A DNA stretch of 64,000 bases. Origin: Weissella confusa (lineage in GTDB: Bacteria; Bacillota; Bacilli; Lactobacillales; Lactobacillaceae). Position 1 is the first letter of the stretch, and every line of letters begins with the position of its first letter. Shown here piece after piece: positions 14,734 through 23,854 of this stretch. The DNA is taken from the NCBI GenBank assembly GCA_016466735.1, contig JAAOED010000009.1, positions 45,225 through 109,224 on the forward strand. Reading direction: 5' to 3'. The translations under genes and the position numbers were made by a program. The notes under the pieces were generated by a model. It had not been told where the DNA came from, made no database searches, and was given only the letters and a program-made list of their open reading frames with translations.

Positions 14734-15737
14734 ATAACGAAAAAGTGTTGACCATTACTATTCCGAGCTACAATGTAGAAAATTATCTAGACAATATTTT
14801 GGGTAAATTAATGACATCCAATTATTTGGATTTGTTAGACATTATCGTAGTTGATGATGGGTCTAAAGATAATACTGCTAAGGTAGCGAATAAAATTGCA
14901 AAGAAAGCTCCAAATTCAATTCGCGTAATTTCCAAGCAAAATGGTGGTCATGGTTCGACAATTAATACTGGAATTCAAAATGCGGTAGGTAAGTATTTTA
15001 AGGTAGTTGACGCTGATGACTGGTTGGATACAAATAATCTAAACCGAGTGATTGAATTATTGATGGAAGAAAGTGCGGATCTTCTTTTGTTTCCTTATTG
15101 GACGTTTGATGATCAGACAAAGCAAGTGAAGTTAGTGAATTCATCAAAATTAGACTTGACGGAAAATGTTACGTTCACCGTTGAAAATTCTGGGTTGAAG
15201 AGGATGCCGGAATTTCACCAGCATGTGATTAAGACACAAATTTTAAAAGACAATAACATTATTATTGATGAACATGCATACTATGTAGACACGGAATTTA
15301 TTATTTTCCCAATTCCATTTATCAACAGTATTAAGTTTGTGAATATTCCTTTATACGTTTATCGAATAAACCTGGCATCACAATCAACAAGCATGGCCAG
15401 CCTGATTAAAAATAAGGAGCGTCATGGGTTTGTTATTGATCAAATTCAACAATATATTTCAGGTTACGATGGAAAATTACCAGCCGAGAAGAAGCGATTG
15501 ATGGTTAATACAGTTAGTCGAATGATTGCGGCGCAATTAAAAATTATTTCGCTAGGACCGGTTAACAGTTCAACTTACGCTGAGTTGGTTCAGTATATGA
15601 ATAAAGTAAAGGCTGAATACTCGTTCAATGAAAGCGTAATTAACGTTCCAATTAAGTTGCTAATTGCCACCAACCTGCGAATTTTTCCAGTGATTAAACT
15701 GCTTACATATATCAAGAGCAAGTTAGTTCGAGTGTAA
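14730..15737 (+). CDS. GT2-family glycosyltransferase
   Basis: A 335-residue GT-A enzyme with the standard order: ITIPSYNVENYLDNIL at the N-terminus, VVDDGSKDNT (about residue 40), NGGHGSTINTGI and the metal-binding DxD (KVVDADDWLDTNNL, about 93). The C-terminal part ends in a weakly hydrophobic, basic stretch that may touch the membrane. It overlaps the previous gene (ATGA) and is followed by wzy after 19 bases. It adds one of the sugars of the repeat; which one is unknown. Confidence 0.82.
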   Translation: MNNEKVLTITIPSYNVENYLDNILGKLMTSNYLDLLDIIVVDDGSKDNTAKVANKIAKKAPNSIRVISKQNGGHGSTINTGIQNAVGKYFKVVDADDWLDTNNLNRVIELLMEESADLLLFPYWTFDDQTKQVKLVNSSKLDLTENVTFTVENSGLKRMPEFHQHVIKTQILKDNNIIIDEHAYYVDTEFIIFPIPFINSIKFVNIPLYVYRINLASQSTSMASLIKNKERHGFVIDQIQQYISGYDGKLPAEKKRLMVNTVSRMIAAQLKIISLGPVNSSTYAELVQYMNKVKAEYSFNESVINVPIKLLIATNLRIFPVIKLLTYIKSKLVRV

Positions 15738-15756
15738 TGAAGGGTAGGAGCAGGCT

Positions 15757-16926
15757 ATGCTTATTTATTATGTCGCTCTGATTGGATCAGTCGGACTGCT
15801 CTTTCTGAGCAATTTATTCGTAGCACAAAGACACTTTTCAAACATACTTACTTATATAGTGCCGCTACCTATGGCGATAGTTGCGGGAGTACGCAATTTA
15901 ACGATTGGAACTGATGTTTTGGTGTATGGTAATGTAAATTTTTATTCCGCTGGACAATTTTCGAATTTAATAGACTATGTTAAGTTTGTTCGAACCCTTA
16001 ACGGAGTAGAGATTGGTTATTCAGTCCTAAATTTTGTGGTTTCAAGATTTTCAGATTATACAAATGTTTTTTTGTTTGTATTGAACTATTTCACAGTAAT
16101 GTTCGTTATTCTGGCGTTGCGCAAAATTAAGAACTATAAATACGAAATTTTGGGATTGATTGTTTACTTTGGATTTTTTTGGGGTAATTCACTTAATGCG
16201 ATGAGGCAGTCTCTAGCTGCGGCAATTGTGCTGCTTGCTGTTGCGAATATTATCTTTAGTGAAAATGTGAGTTATAAGCGACCGGTGCTACTGATACTTT
16301 TTGCTAGTCTATTTCACCAGACAGCACTGTTCGCCTTAATTTTAATTCTGATTTGGTTTTTAATAAAAAAATACAAAACAAGTTTTTTAACATTTGTACT
16401 ATTTGCATTTGTTATTGGAAGCTTGATGTTAGTTCTTGTTGCAAGTCCACAACGTATGATGGTGATATTTGAAGCGTTGCCTTTCTTGTCAAAATACTAC
16501 AGTATATTCCAGTCAAGTGGGGCTACGTATTTAACATCTGGAGGCGGAATGGCTGTTTCAACAATTTTGGAGCGAAACGCTTTTATTCTGGTTCTTATGA
16601 TTTTGGGCGTGATATCGAAGCGAACTAATTTTGTTGAAATGCCAACACTAGAATTGCTCTCAGTTGCAACGATACTCGATTTTGTATTCTTGTTCGTCGG
16701 CGTTTATTCTGGTTTGTTCGCGCGATTAGGTTTGTATTTTTCAATGGTCCGTGTGCTATCGACTGGGTATTTTATAAGCCGATTAGGAAGTGCTATGACG
16801 AAGTTTGTCCTGTATATCTTTGTCGTTTTTATTTCGTTGTATGTTTTTTATCTCGTGACACATTCAGGTTCGGGGCAAATTTATCCGTACGTATCGGATA
16901 TTTTAAATGATTATTCAATCTTTTAA
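15757..16926 (+). CDS. wzy: EpsG-family polysaccharide polymerase (Wzy)
   Basis: A 389-residue integral membrane protein with about ten hydrophobic helices and a large outer loop. The segment GNSLNAMRQSLAAAIVLLAV (about residue 146) carries the N-x-M-R-Q motif typical of EpsG-type polymerases, and GVRNLTIGTDVLVY near residue 48 is also typical. It should polymerise flipped repeat units on the outer face. As usual for Wzy proteins, the sequence is otherwise little conserved. It lies between two GT2 genes in the A+T-rich core of the cluster. Confidence 0.75.
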   Translation: MLIYYVALIGSVGLLFLSNLFVAQRHFSNILTYIVPLPMAIVAGVRNLTIGTDVLVYGNVNFYSAGQFSNLIDYVKFVRTLNGVEIGYSVLNFVVSRFSDYTNVFLFVLNYFTVMFVILALRKIKNYKYEILGLIVYFGFFWGNSLNAMRQSLAAAIVLLAVANIIFSENVSYKRPVLLILFASLFHQTALFALILILIWFLIKKYKTSFLTFVLFAFVIGSLMLVLVASPQRMMVIFEALPFLSKYYSIFQSSGATYLTSGGGMAVSTILERNAFILVLMILGVISKRTNFVEMPTLELLSVATILDFVFLFVGVYSGLFARLGLYFSMVRVLSTGYFISRLGSAMTKFVLYIFVVFISLYVFYLVTHSGSGQIYPYVSDILNDYSIF

Positions 16927-16938
16927 AGGAGCAGGTAA

Positions 16939-17805
16939 ATGATATCAATAATAGTTCCTACGTTTAATTCGCAAAGTACAATTCGAAGAACAATCGAATC
17001 AGTACTTTTTCAAACGTATACTGATTTTGAACTTCTTGTTATTGATAATGGTTCCTCGGATGACACTATTCAGCAAGTTGAACAGTATAGAGATGATAGG
17101 ATTAAAGTTCTGTACTCGGATGCCGGAAGATCCAATGCCAGAAATTTTGGCCTTAGTGCAGCACAAGGTGATTACTTGGTTTTTCTGGATTCAGATGATG
17201 AATTTCAGGAAGATCATCTAAAGAGAGGTGTATCGTTTTTAACCAACAATGCTGATTTTTTTGCGTATATGGATGATTCATTGTTGATTAAAAATGGACA
17301 AAGTCTAGGTGCTTTTTCGGACATACGAGGCAAATCGACATCGAGTTTATTAATGGATAATTTTATCCCGATTTCTGCGGTTATTTTCAGAAATTTTGAT
17401 GTTTCAAAATTTCATACTGAGTTATCACATGATGAGGATTGGCTCTTTTGGATTGAAAACTTGGTGGATAAGAACCTTTACATTGACGAAAAAAACACGG
17501 GATCATTCATTCATGTCACGGGAAATAATTCAATGACAGATATTAGAATTTTGGGTAATAAATTCTACGTGTACGCCTGTACCAAGTTGGACATTCATCG
17601 GGTTTCCGTGAGTCTTAAGCAATTAATAAAATCAGGAATATGGTTTTGGGTAAGCGCAGGAGTACACGATCAAACTGATTTGACTGAAAAAGTGAAAAAG
17701 GCATTTCCTATTGTTTCTCATTTGACTCGGTTGATTGTTGTGCTACCAAAAGTTAAAGCAATAATGAAAAAAAGAATTTCAAGAGCTAACGCTAGATACT
17801 TCTAG
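16939..17805 (+). CDS. GT2-family glycosyltransferase
   Basis: A 288-residue GT-A glycosyltransferase. The N-terminal motifs SIIVPTFNSQSTIRRTIES, DNGSSDDT (about residue 35) and VFLDSDDEF (about 78) are canonical, and HDEDWLFW (about 155) supplies the ED pair common in the family's acceptor site. It ends with a basic stretch. The ribosome binding site is AAAGGAG; 37 bases separate it from the pyruvyltransferase gene. Confidence 0.82.
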   Translation: MISIIVPTFNSQSTIRRTIESVLFQTYTDFELLVIDNGSSDDTIQQVEQYRDDRIKVLYSDAGRSNARNFGLSAAQGDYLVFLDSDDEFQEDHLKRGVSFLTNNADFFAYMDDSLLIKNGQSLGAFSDIRGKSTSSLLMDNFIPISAVIFRNFDVSKFHTELSHDEDWLFWIENLVDKNLYIDEKNTGSFIHVTGNNSMTDIRILGNKFYVYACTKLDIHRVSVSLKQLIKSGIWFWVSAGVHDQTDLTEKVKKAFPIVSHLTRLIVVLPKVKAIMKKRISRANARYF

Positions 17806-17842
17806 CGCAGATGCATTTTTTAAAATATCACTGAGGTGAATT

Positions 17843-18934
17843 ATGAAAATTGGTATTGTAACCTTAACTGGTTATTGGAACTATGGAAATCGTCTACAAA
17901 ACCTCGCATTAAAGACAGTTCTTGAGAACAAGTTTAATGAAGACGTGACGACCGTTAGGACTTGGCAAGCGGAATTGGAAAATGGTCGAGTTCACTCAAT
18001 CCGGCATTTATTAAGTCTGGCAAAACACCGAAAGTTGTTTAGTACGTTAAGGTTGAGGAAAAGGGTGGAGTCGTTCAAAATATTTTCCGAGCAATTTCTA
18101 AATGAAAGTGCCGAAATTGCCACTGTTGATAACTATGTTTCGATTTTGGAAAAGTTTGATAAAGTTGTCGTTGGCTCAGACCAAGTGTGGAACCCAGAAT
18201 GGCTATCGGACAGTGAGCTGGATTTCTTCCTACTAGCCGGTGTTCGAAATGACAAAAGAATTTCTTACGCAGCGAGTTTTGGGGTAGACAATGTTGACGC
18301 CTATGCTAGTTCTTTTGAAAGAGAACTTCCGAAATTTAGTGCGATATCCGTTCGAGAACAGACAGGGGTTGACATCGTAAGTGGCATAGGTCATTCGGAA
18401 GCCGCATTAGTATTAGATCCAACCATGCTACTCACAAAATCTGATTGGGAGAAATTAGCCGATACGCAAGAGTGGTCAAGCAAAGATTACGTCTTTGAAT
18501 ACTTTTTAGGACCTAAATCTGATACAACGAATATGGCAGAGAAAAAGATAACAAATATTGTAGGCCACTCAATCGCATTTAATAACCCTAATCATCATAG
18601 TAAACAATATTATGGTGAATCACCGCTAAACTTTGTTAACGGTATTAGGAATGCCAAAGTGGTAATTACGGATTCATTTCATGCTGCAGTCTTTGCTTTG
18701 ATATTCGGAATACCAGTGTTTATAGCTGAACGCTCTGATGCCAAACTAGGATCAAGGTTAGTAACTTTGTTCGGGCGAATCGGGCGAGATGTTCCTCTTG
18801 TATCACAAATTTTGGAAGAAGATTATCAAATTCCTGAAATTACAAATGGCGTCGATGAAGAACTGGCCAAGTACAGGGAAATGTCAATGCAATTTTTGAA
18901 GAAATCCCTCAATAATGGATTGAAAAATAGTTAA
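17843..18934 (+). CDS. polysaccharide pyruvyl transferase
   Basis: A 363-residue member of the CsaB/pyruvyltransferase family, which puts a ketal-linked pyruvate on a sugar from phosphoenolpyruvate. Diagnostic motifs: GYWNYGNRLQNLAL (about residue 10), VVGSDQVWNPEW (about 109) and VVITDSFHAAVFALIFGIPV (about 272). It predicts an acidic, pyruvylated polymer. The start follows GAGGTG by nine bases. The target sugar cannot be read from sequence. Confidence 0.85.
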   Translation: MKIGIVTLTGYWNYGNRLQNLALKTVLENKFNEDVTTVRTWQAELENGRVHSIRHLLSLAKHRKLFSTLRLRKRVESFKIFSEQFLNESAEIATVDNYVSILEKFDKVVVGSDQVWNPEWLSDSELDFFLLAGVRNDKRISYAASFGVDNVDAYASSFERELPKFSAISVREQTGVDIVSGIGHSEAALVLDPTMLLTKSDWEKLADTQEWSSKDYVFEYFLGPKSDTTNMAEKKITNIVGHSIAFNNPNHHSKQYYGESPLNFVNGIRNAKVVITDSFHAAVFALIFGIPVFIAERSDAKLGSRLVTLFGRIGRDVPLVSQILEEDYQIPEITNGVDEELAKYREMSMQFLKKSLNNGLKNS

Positions 18935-18961
18935 GCCACGGGGGCGTTTGGAGTATTATTT

Positions 18962-20464
18962 ATGCAACAACGAAAAATAGGTGCAGGACTCGCTTATCTG
19001 AACATTCTGCTGAAGAACGGTATTTATTTGGTCTATACGCCATTGTTGTTGAGGTTGGTCGGAAAGGCTGATTACGGAATCTATCAGCTTACTTCTCAGT
19101 TAGTTTCTAGTTTAACATTGTTGGCACTGGGATTTTCTGGTGCATATGTTCATTTCTATTGGGTAGAGAAAAAGAAATCAGAAAAGGCTGTTGCTTTGCT
19201 AAATGGATTATATTTAAAAATATTTTCCATGGTTGCCGGCGCATCAATTGTGGCTGGAACCATCTTAATTACTTTTAGTAAATGCCTTTTCGGTTCCAGT
19301 TTCACAGATAGTGAACTAGCGACAACTAAAGTTATGTTGTCGCTTATGGTACTGAATATAGCAATCACATTCGTATCGAGTGTGTTTGATTCATATATTG
19401 CAGCGAATCAACGGTTCTTGTTTCAGCAGACAAGGATAATGGTGACAACGGTATTGCAACCTATAATTGTTATCCCAGGTATATTGTTAGGCTTTGGAGT
19501 CGTCATGATTTCGCTAGTTCAATTGGCATTCTCGATAATTTTATTGATTGCAAACGCTAATTTTGCTTGTAAGCAGTTGAAAATGAAATTCGCATTTGGA
19601 AAAGGATCAGGTTTGCTATTTAAGAGTGTTATTTCCTTTTCCGGCATCTTATTAATTAATGATGCTGTGGATTTGATTAACAATAATTTGCCAGGTGTTT
19701 TAACCGGAAGCATATTAGGACCAGGCGCTGTGGCAGTTTATGCCATTGTTATCCAAATCAGAAATATATTTATTCAACTGTCAACTGCGCTTTCAAGTGT
19801 TTTTATTCCGCGTGTAAATGAATTAGTTTCTGAAGGGGCAACTGATGAACAGCTGACTGACTTGATGATTAATGTTGGTAAGTCGCAATTTTCAATTCTG
19901 ATTTTTGTGTACGGAGGCTTTGTTGTTGCTGGCCAGTGGTTTATTCAACAATGGGCTGGTAATAACTTCGGTATGGCGTATTGGATGCTGGTGGTGGTTA
20001 TGTTGCCACTCCTAGTACCGTTGTCCCAAAACTTGGGCCTAGAAATCCAACGTGCAAAAAATAAACATGCTGTTCGATCATGGGTTCTTGGTGTTTTTGC
20101 AGTGCTAAACATTGGTATAACGTACTTCAGCATTAAGATGTTTGGTGTTTCTGGTTCAGTAACCGGATACGTTGTAAGCATACTGGTGGGGAATGGTGTG
20201 GCCATTAATCTATATAATCATTTTATGGTTGGATTGAATATGGTAAAGTATTGGGCAAAAATGCTTCCAATTATGTTCTTTGCGTTCGTATCAATTATTG
20301 CTGCTGAGCTGCTAAAGCTAGTAGTTCCAGGAATATTATTTATGCAAACATCTGTCGGCGTGTTTGTGTATGTCGTTCTGTTTGCCTTTCTGTTTTGGTG
20401 TTTTGTCCTTTCAAAGGATGAAAAGAACCAAATCATGGGTGGTGTAAAAAAGTTTATAAAATGA
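18962..20464 (+). CDS. wzx: Wzx-type polysaccharide flippase
   Basis: A 500-residue integral membrane protein with about 14 hydrophobic helices, of the MOP superfamily that moves undecaprenyl-linked repeats across the membrane. The N-terminus (LAYLNILLKNGIYLVYTPLLLR) and the repeated GADYGIYQL-like segment (KADYGIYQL, about residue 36) match Gram-positive Wzx proteins. With Wzy, Wzz and the BY-kinase it completes a Wzx/Wzy-dependent export route. Confidence 0.88.
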   Translation: MQQRKIGAGLAYLNILLKNGIYLVYTPLLLRLVGKADYGIYQLTSQLVSSLTLLALGFSGAYVHFYWVEKKKSEKAVALLNGLYLKIFSMVAGASIVAGTILITFSKCLFGSSFTDSELATTKVMLSLMVLNIAITFVSSVFDSYIAANQRFLFQQTRIMVTTVLQPIIVIPGILLGFGVVMISLVQLAFSIILLIANANFACKQLKMKFAFGKGSGLLFKSVISFSGILLINDAVDLINNNLPGVLTGSILGPGAVAVYAIVIQIRNIFIQLSTALSSVFIPRVNELVSEGATDEQLTDLMINVGKSQFSILIFVYGGFVVAGQWFIQQWAGNNFGMAYWMLVVVMLPLLVPLSQNLGLEIQRAKNKHAVRSWVLGVFAVLNIGITYFSIKMFGVSGSVTGYVVSILVGNGVAINLYNHFMVGLNMVKYWAKMLPIMFFAFVSIIAAELLKLVVPGILFMQTSVGVFVYVVLFAFLFWCFVLSKDEKNQIMGGVKKFIK

Positions 20465-20503
20465 TGTTTGTCTGGTATAAATCGGAACATAGAAAGTAGA
20501 GTT

Positions 20504-21472
20504 ATGGAATTAGCAGAGTTAATAAGTGAACTTGATGAGTCTCATGTTAAGTATGTAGTTGACGTTAATCTTAAGGAATACACGCATACTAAAACGGGTG
20601 GTGAAATACCGGTTATGGTATACCCATCAAATACTGATGAATTGATTGTTAGCGCTCGTCTATTAACAGATTTGAAATTTGAGTTTATTGTTCTATCGGG
20701 AATGACTAATATTGTTCTACCTGACAAAAAACTTGATTTCGTCGTTTTGAACATGTCTGAATTTGAGACAACAGAACCAATTGTAGATGGAAATGTTTTA
20801 ACGGTTTCTGGTAGTTACGAAATGAAAACTTTGACACGATGGGCATATGATCATCAGCTTAGGTCTTTAGAATGGATGGAAGGAATTCCAGGTACGGTAG
20901 GAGCTGGAATTTACATGAACGCTGGCTTCTTGATCGGTCAGGATATGGAGCACTTCTTAGTCGATGCCACATACCTAGACTTAACTGACTTTACTGTTAA
21001 AACGATGAAAAACCAGGACATGAAGTTTAGATATCGTTATTCAATTTTTCAAGACATGAATGCAGTAATCCTGAAAGCTAAATTCCTTGTTACGCCAATA
21101 AAAAATTTGAGTCATCCTTGGTTGCGTAAGCTAAAATCAAAAAAGATTATTGACCAGTACCATCAACGACGTGCAAATAATCAGCCGCTAGAATTACCTT
21201 CAGCAGGAACGGTTTTTGTACCACCAACACCGTTTCATGTGGGGGGACTTCTAAGAGAGATGAAACTTGTTGGTCATCAGATTGGTGGCGCTCAAATTTC
21301 GCCAAAGTCTCCCGGATTTATTGTTGGCGTCGACAATATGACCGGTGATGATTACTATGATTTGGTGAAATTTATCCAACAAAAAGTCTTCGAAAGATAT
21401 GGTTTGTCTTTGGAACCTGAGGTAAGACTAATTGGTTTTGATAAAAATATCAGTGGCCACTTTGGACGCTAA
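20504..21472 (+). CDS. MurB-like FAD oxidoreductase in the eps cluster
   Basis: A 322-residue relative of UDP-N-acetylenolpyruvoylglucosamine reductase. Matching motifs are TKTGGEIPVMVYPSNTDEL (about 27-45), EGIPGTVGAGIYMNAG (about 126-141), FRYRYSIFQD (about 178), ELPSAGTVFVPP (about 240) and SLEPEVRLIGF near the end. Two deviations matter: the proton-donor Ser of the SAGSVFKNP motif is Thr and the neighbouring Lys is Val, and the FAD-binding GGGSNLL motif reads SGMTNIVL. It is therefore unlikely to be the housekeeping MurB. Its place at the end of a cluster with a pyruvyltransferase suggests a role in modifying an enolpyruvyl or other UDP sugar, which is inference. I start at ATG 20504; a TTG at 20468 is possible. 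Confidence 0.7.
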   Translation: MELAELISELDESHVKYVVDVNLKEYTHTKTGGEIPVMVYPSNTDELIVSARLLTDLKFEFIVLSGMTNIVLPDKKLDFVVLNMSEFETTEPIVDGNVLTVSGSYEMKTLTRWAYDHQLRSLEWMEGIPGTVGAGIYMNAGFLIGQDMEHFLVDATYLDLTDFTVKTMKNQDMKFRYRYSIFQDMNAVILKAKFLVTPIKNLSHPWLRKLKSKKIIDQYHQRRANNQPLELPSAGTVFVPPTPFHVGGLLREMKLVGHQIGGAQISPKSPGFIVGVDNMTGDDYYDLVKFIQQKVFERYGLSLEPEVRLIGFDKNISGHFGR

Positions 21473-21480
21473 AGATAAGG

Positions 21481-21590
21481 TTTCCTAAGTCATTTTTGTT
21501 CAAATGATGATGAATGACAAAATTTAATATTTTTGTACTTTACTTAGGAAGCTGATTTCACATTGTTGAGATTAGCTGCCTTTTGGTTGT
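21481..21590 (+). terminator. eps 3' region: inverted repeat and probable terminator
   Basis: Two structures follow the last eps gene. TTTCCTAAGT (21481-21490) is complementary to ACTTAGGAA (21542-21550) across a 50-base A+T-rich loop. Immediately after, GCTGATTTC (21551-21559) pairs with GAGATTAGC (21568-21576) allowing wobble pairs, followed by TGCCTTTT. The second is a weak intrinsic terminator. The rest of the gap to 21650 shows no gene. Confidence 0.45.
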
Positions 21591-21650
21591 GGTTCATTGA
21601 TCCAAAGAAGTATAGATGATACTAGAGAGGTGTTGATGACGATAAAAATA

Positions 21651-21700
21651 AAAGTGGTACTGCAAGCCTAGAAACTAGGTCTGCAATACCACTTTTTTGT
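21651..21700. terminator. bidirectional terminator between eps cluster and LCP gene
   Basis: AAAGTGGTACTGCAAGCCTAG is nearly complementary to CTAGGTCTGCAATACCACTTT across an AAA loop, with two mismatches, and has A and T runs at its ends. It serves the minus-strand LCP gene and stops transcripts from the left. Confidence 0.85.
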
Positions 21701-21708
21701 TATGAGGA

Positions 21709-22608
21709 TTAATTTTTGGCGGTTAGTGCATTTTCAATTTCATTGTGAACTCGCTGGAATTCAGCATCTGAGATTATTTGATAAGAAACACCATTATCCA
21801 TTTCACCGGTACCTTTAATTTGGTCACGGTTGATAGTTTGTGCAGCATCACGGTACTTAGTACCTAAGTTTCTTAGTGACGTGAGTGAAATATTTGAACG
21901 AACATTGTCAGACACTGCATTTAGGAAATCATTTGATAATACGCTAGAAGGATCATCCTTAAGCTTGTTAATTACTGATTCAATCACGAGTTGTTGGCGA
22001 ATTTGGCGACCGTAGTCCCCTTGTGGATCGTCGTAACGCATGCGTGAGAATTGCAATGCTTGGGCACCATCCATGTGGTACGTTTGGCCTTCTGTGAACG
22101 AATAACCTTCATAGTCAAATGTTAATGGTGACTTTACATCGACACCACCAACGGCGTTAACAAGTTGCTTTAAACCATTCATGTTAACCAAGAGGTAACC
22201 ATCTAGCTTAATGTTAAGCAATTTGTCAACTGCGTTTACTGCGGCTTCAGCATTGCCATAAGCGTACGCCGCATTAAGCTTTGCATCAACACCGTCGATT
22301 TGAATCTTCGTATCACGTTCAATAGAAATCATTGTTGTGGTTTTTGAAGTTGGGTTAACGACCATAACCATCATTGTATCAGTACGCCCTTTGTAATCAC
22401 GGCCTAGAGCACCGGTGTCAGTTCCGAGTAGTAGATAAGCAACGGATTTTCCTGATTTTGTTTTTGTGTCTGAGGCTTTACTCAAGGAACTGTCCATTGA
22501 GTGAATCTTCGAAGTCGTGTTGTGTAAGGCGAATGCAGCGACACCACCACCAATAACGATGAGGGCAACGGCAATGCCTAAAATCCAAAGCAACACCTTT
22601 TTAATCAT
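21709..22608 (-). CDS. LytR-CpsA-Psr (LCP) family cell-wall glycopolymer ligase
   Basis: A 299-residue protein with one N-terminal membrane helix (about residues 4-27) and an extracytoplasmic LCP domain. LCP enzymes move undecaprenyl-linked glycopolymers to peptidoglycan. Key residues are visible: LLLGTDTGALGRDYKGRTDTMMV (arginines that bind the pyrophosphate, about 61-82), ISIERDT (about 95) and FSRMRYDDPQGDYGRQIRQQ (about 188-207). It is divergent from the phosphatase gene and probably attaches the polymer made by the eps cluster. A -10 element (TATAAT, antisense of 22648-22653) lies upstream. Confidence 0.9.
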   Translation of the reverse strand: MIKKVLLWILGIAVALIVIGGGVAAFALHNTTSKIHSMDSSLSKASDTKTKSGKSVAYLLLGTDTGALGRDYKGRTDTMMVMVVNPTSKTTTMISIERDTKIQIDGVDAKLNAAYAYGNAEAAVNAVDKLLNIKLDGYLLVNMNGLKQLVNAVGGVDVKSPLTFDYEGYSFTEGQTYHMDGAQALQFSRMRYDDPQGDYGRQIRQQLVIESVINKLKDDPSSVLSNDFLNAVSDNVRSNISLTSLRNLGTKYRDAAQTINRDQIKGTGEMDNGVSYQIISDAEFQRVHNEIENALTAKN

Positions 22609-22714
22609 GAGAAAAAACTCCTTAAAAATGTATTCAAACTATGTTTAATTATATAACAAATCATGAATATTTAGGGTATAGTTAAAGAAAGAGAAAAGGT
22701 TTAAGGAGACGAAC

Positions 22715-23482
22715 ATGATTGATATTCACAGTCACTTATTACCAGGTATTGACGACGGTTCAGAGAACCTTGACGTTTCGTTGCAGATGGCACGTGATGC
22801 GGTTGCAGATGGCGTGACGCATGCACTTATGACACCACACCACATGAACGGACGTTATGTGAATCATGCATCAGACGTGATCAAGCTAACGGCTGATTTT
22901 CAAGCTGAATTGAACAATGCGAATATTCCATTGACGGTTTTCCCATCTCAAGAGGTCCGCATCAATGGTGGCTTGTTGTCAGCGTTGGATGACGGTGACG
23001 TTCTCACAACAGATGAGCAGGGAACCTACATCTTAATTGAATTCCCATCAGATGATGTACCAGCATTTACGATGGACATGTTGTTCCAAATCCAGCAACA
23101 CGGTTTGGTGCCAATCATTGTGCACCCAGAACGTAACACCCGTTTAATGAAAGAACCACAATTGTTGTATGACATGGTGTCACGTGGGGCATATGCACAA
23201 GTGACCGCTAGTTCATATGTTGGTACATTTGGTAAAGCGGTGACGGCCTTTAGTGAAGATATTATCGCTAATGGGTTGGCGCACTTGTTTGCATCAGATG
23301 CACACCATATTCCAGGCCGTAAATATGAAATGACAGCTGCGTTCGATAAACTAAAAGCAACATATGGTTCTGACCTAGCAAAGCAATTTGATGATAATGC
23401 TAAGGCTCTGGTCAACGGTGAACGATTGTCTCGTCAGCACCAAACACCCATTAAGAAAAAGCGCTTCTTTTCAGCATATTAA
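22715..23482 (+). CDS. wzb: CpsB/Wzb-type PHP tyrosine-protein phosphatase
   Basis: A 255-residue manganese-dependent phosphatase of the PHP family. The N-terminal metal motif MIDIHSHLLPGIDDGS is exact for CpsB proteins, and further ligands appear in TPHHMNG (about residue 42), VHPERN (about 136) and SDAHH (about 196). It dephosphorylates the C-terminal tyrosines of the BY-kinase at 11171 and so switches polysaccharide assembly. Here it is separated from the kinase by the whole cluster and lies in its own transcription unit, divergent from the LCP gene. Confidence 0.9.
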   Translation: MIDIHSHLLPGIDDGSENLDVSLQMARDAVADGVTHALMTPHHMNGRYVNHASDVIKLTADFQAELNNANIPLTVFPSQEVRINGGLLSALDDGDVLTTDEQGTYILIEFPSDDVPAFTMDMLFQIQQHGLVPIIVHPERNTRLMKEPQLLYDMVSRGAYAQVTASSYVGTFGKAVTAFSEDIIANGLAHLFASDAHHIPGRKYEMTAAFDKLKATYGSDLAKQFDDNAKALVNGERLSRQHQTPIKKKRFFSAY

Positions 23483-23540
23483 AAAAGTTCTCTTCCAAAC
23501 AGAGTGAAAGATCACCAGTGTTTGGAAGAGAACTTTTTAG
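23482..23540. terminator. terminator shared by phosphatase gene and small minus-strand gene
   Basis: AAAAGTTCTCTTCCAAACA is complementary to TGTTTGGAAGAGAACTTTT with flanking A and T runs. It lies between two convergent genes and can act in both directions. Confidence 0.88.
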
Positions 23541-23542
23541 TT

Positions 23543-23668
23543 TTAATCTTTATCACGAAACTTATCGTCGTGAATTTTAGTACGCTTGCCACTCTGTAAT
23601 AAGGCCATGGCCACGATGGCGCATGTGCCACCAAGCATGAAGGCCAATAATAGACCAATGAAGTGCAT
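23543..23668 (-). CDS. 41-residue single-helix membrane miniprotein
   Basis: A short ORF, start ATG at 23668, with a strong ribosome binding site (AAAGGAG, seven bases upstream) and its own downstream terminator. The product is one membrane helix (about residues 3-24: LLLAFMLGGTCAIVAMALLQ) followed by a basic, polar tail (GKRTKIHDDKFRDKD). It resembles DUF3789-type small proteins of Firmicutes, whose helix also ends in a MALL motif. A second ORF of similar design is transcribed away from it at 23855. Function unknown. Confidence 0.65.
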   Translation of the reverse strand: MHFIGLLLAFMLGGTCAIVAMALLQSGKRTKIHDDKFRDKD

Positions 23669-23854
23669 GAGAAACTCCTTTCCCCTGAATTTCAGTGTAT
23701 GTGATGACAGGCAAACAATCAAGGACTAAATGTTGAATGCGTTTTGAAGGAACTTGGACTAAGTTTATCAATATTGTAGATGCATTTTGTTCATAAAGCG
23801 TTCATTTTTTTAGTTACTATTAGTACATAAGTTAAGGCGAGGAGAAAAAGTAAT

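Noticed and set aside
20468..20503. TTG start for the MurB-like gene
   Set aside because: It adds 12 residues that do not look like a MurB N-terminus and has no ribosome binding site; ATG 20504 is preferred.
23577..23771. 64-codon minus-strand ORF
   Set aside because: It overlaps the 41-codon gene in another frame; only the shorter ORF has a ribosome binding site and a membrane-helix product.
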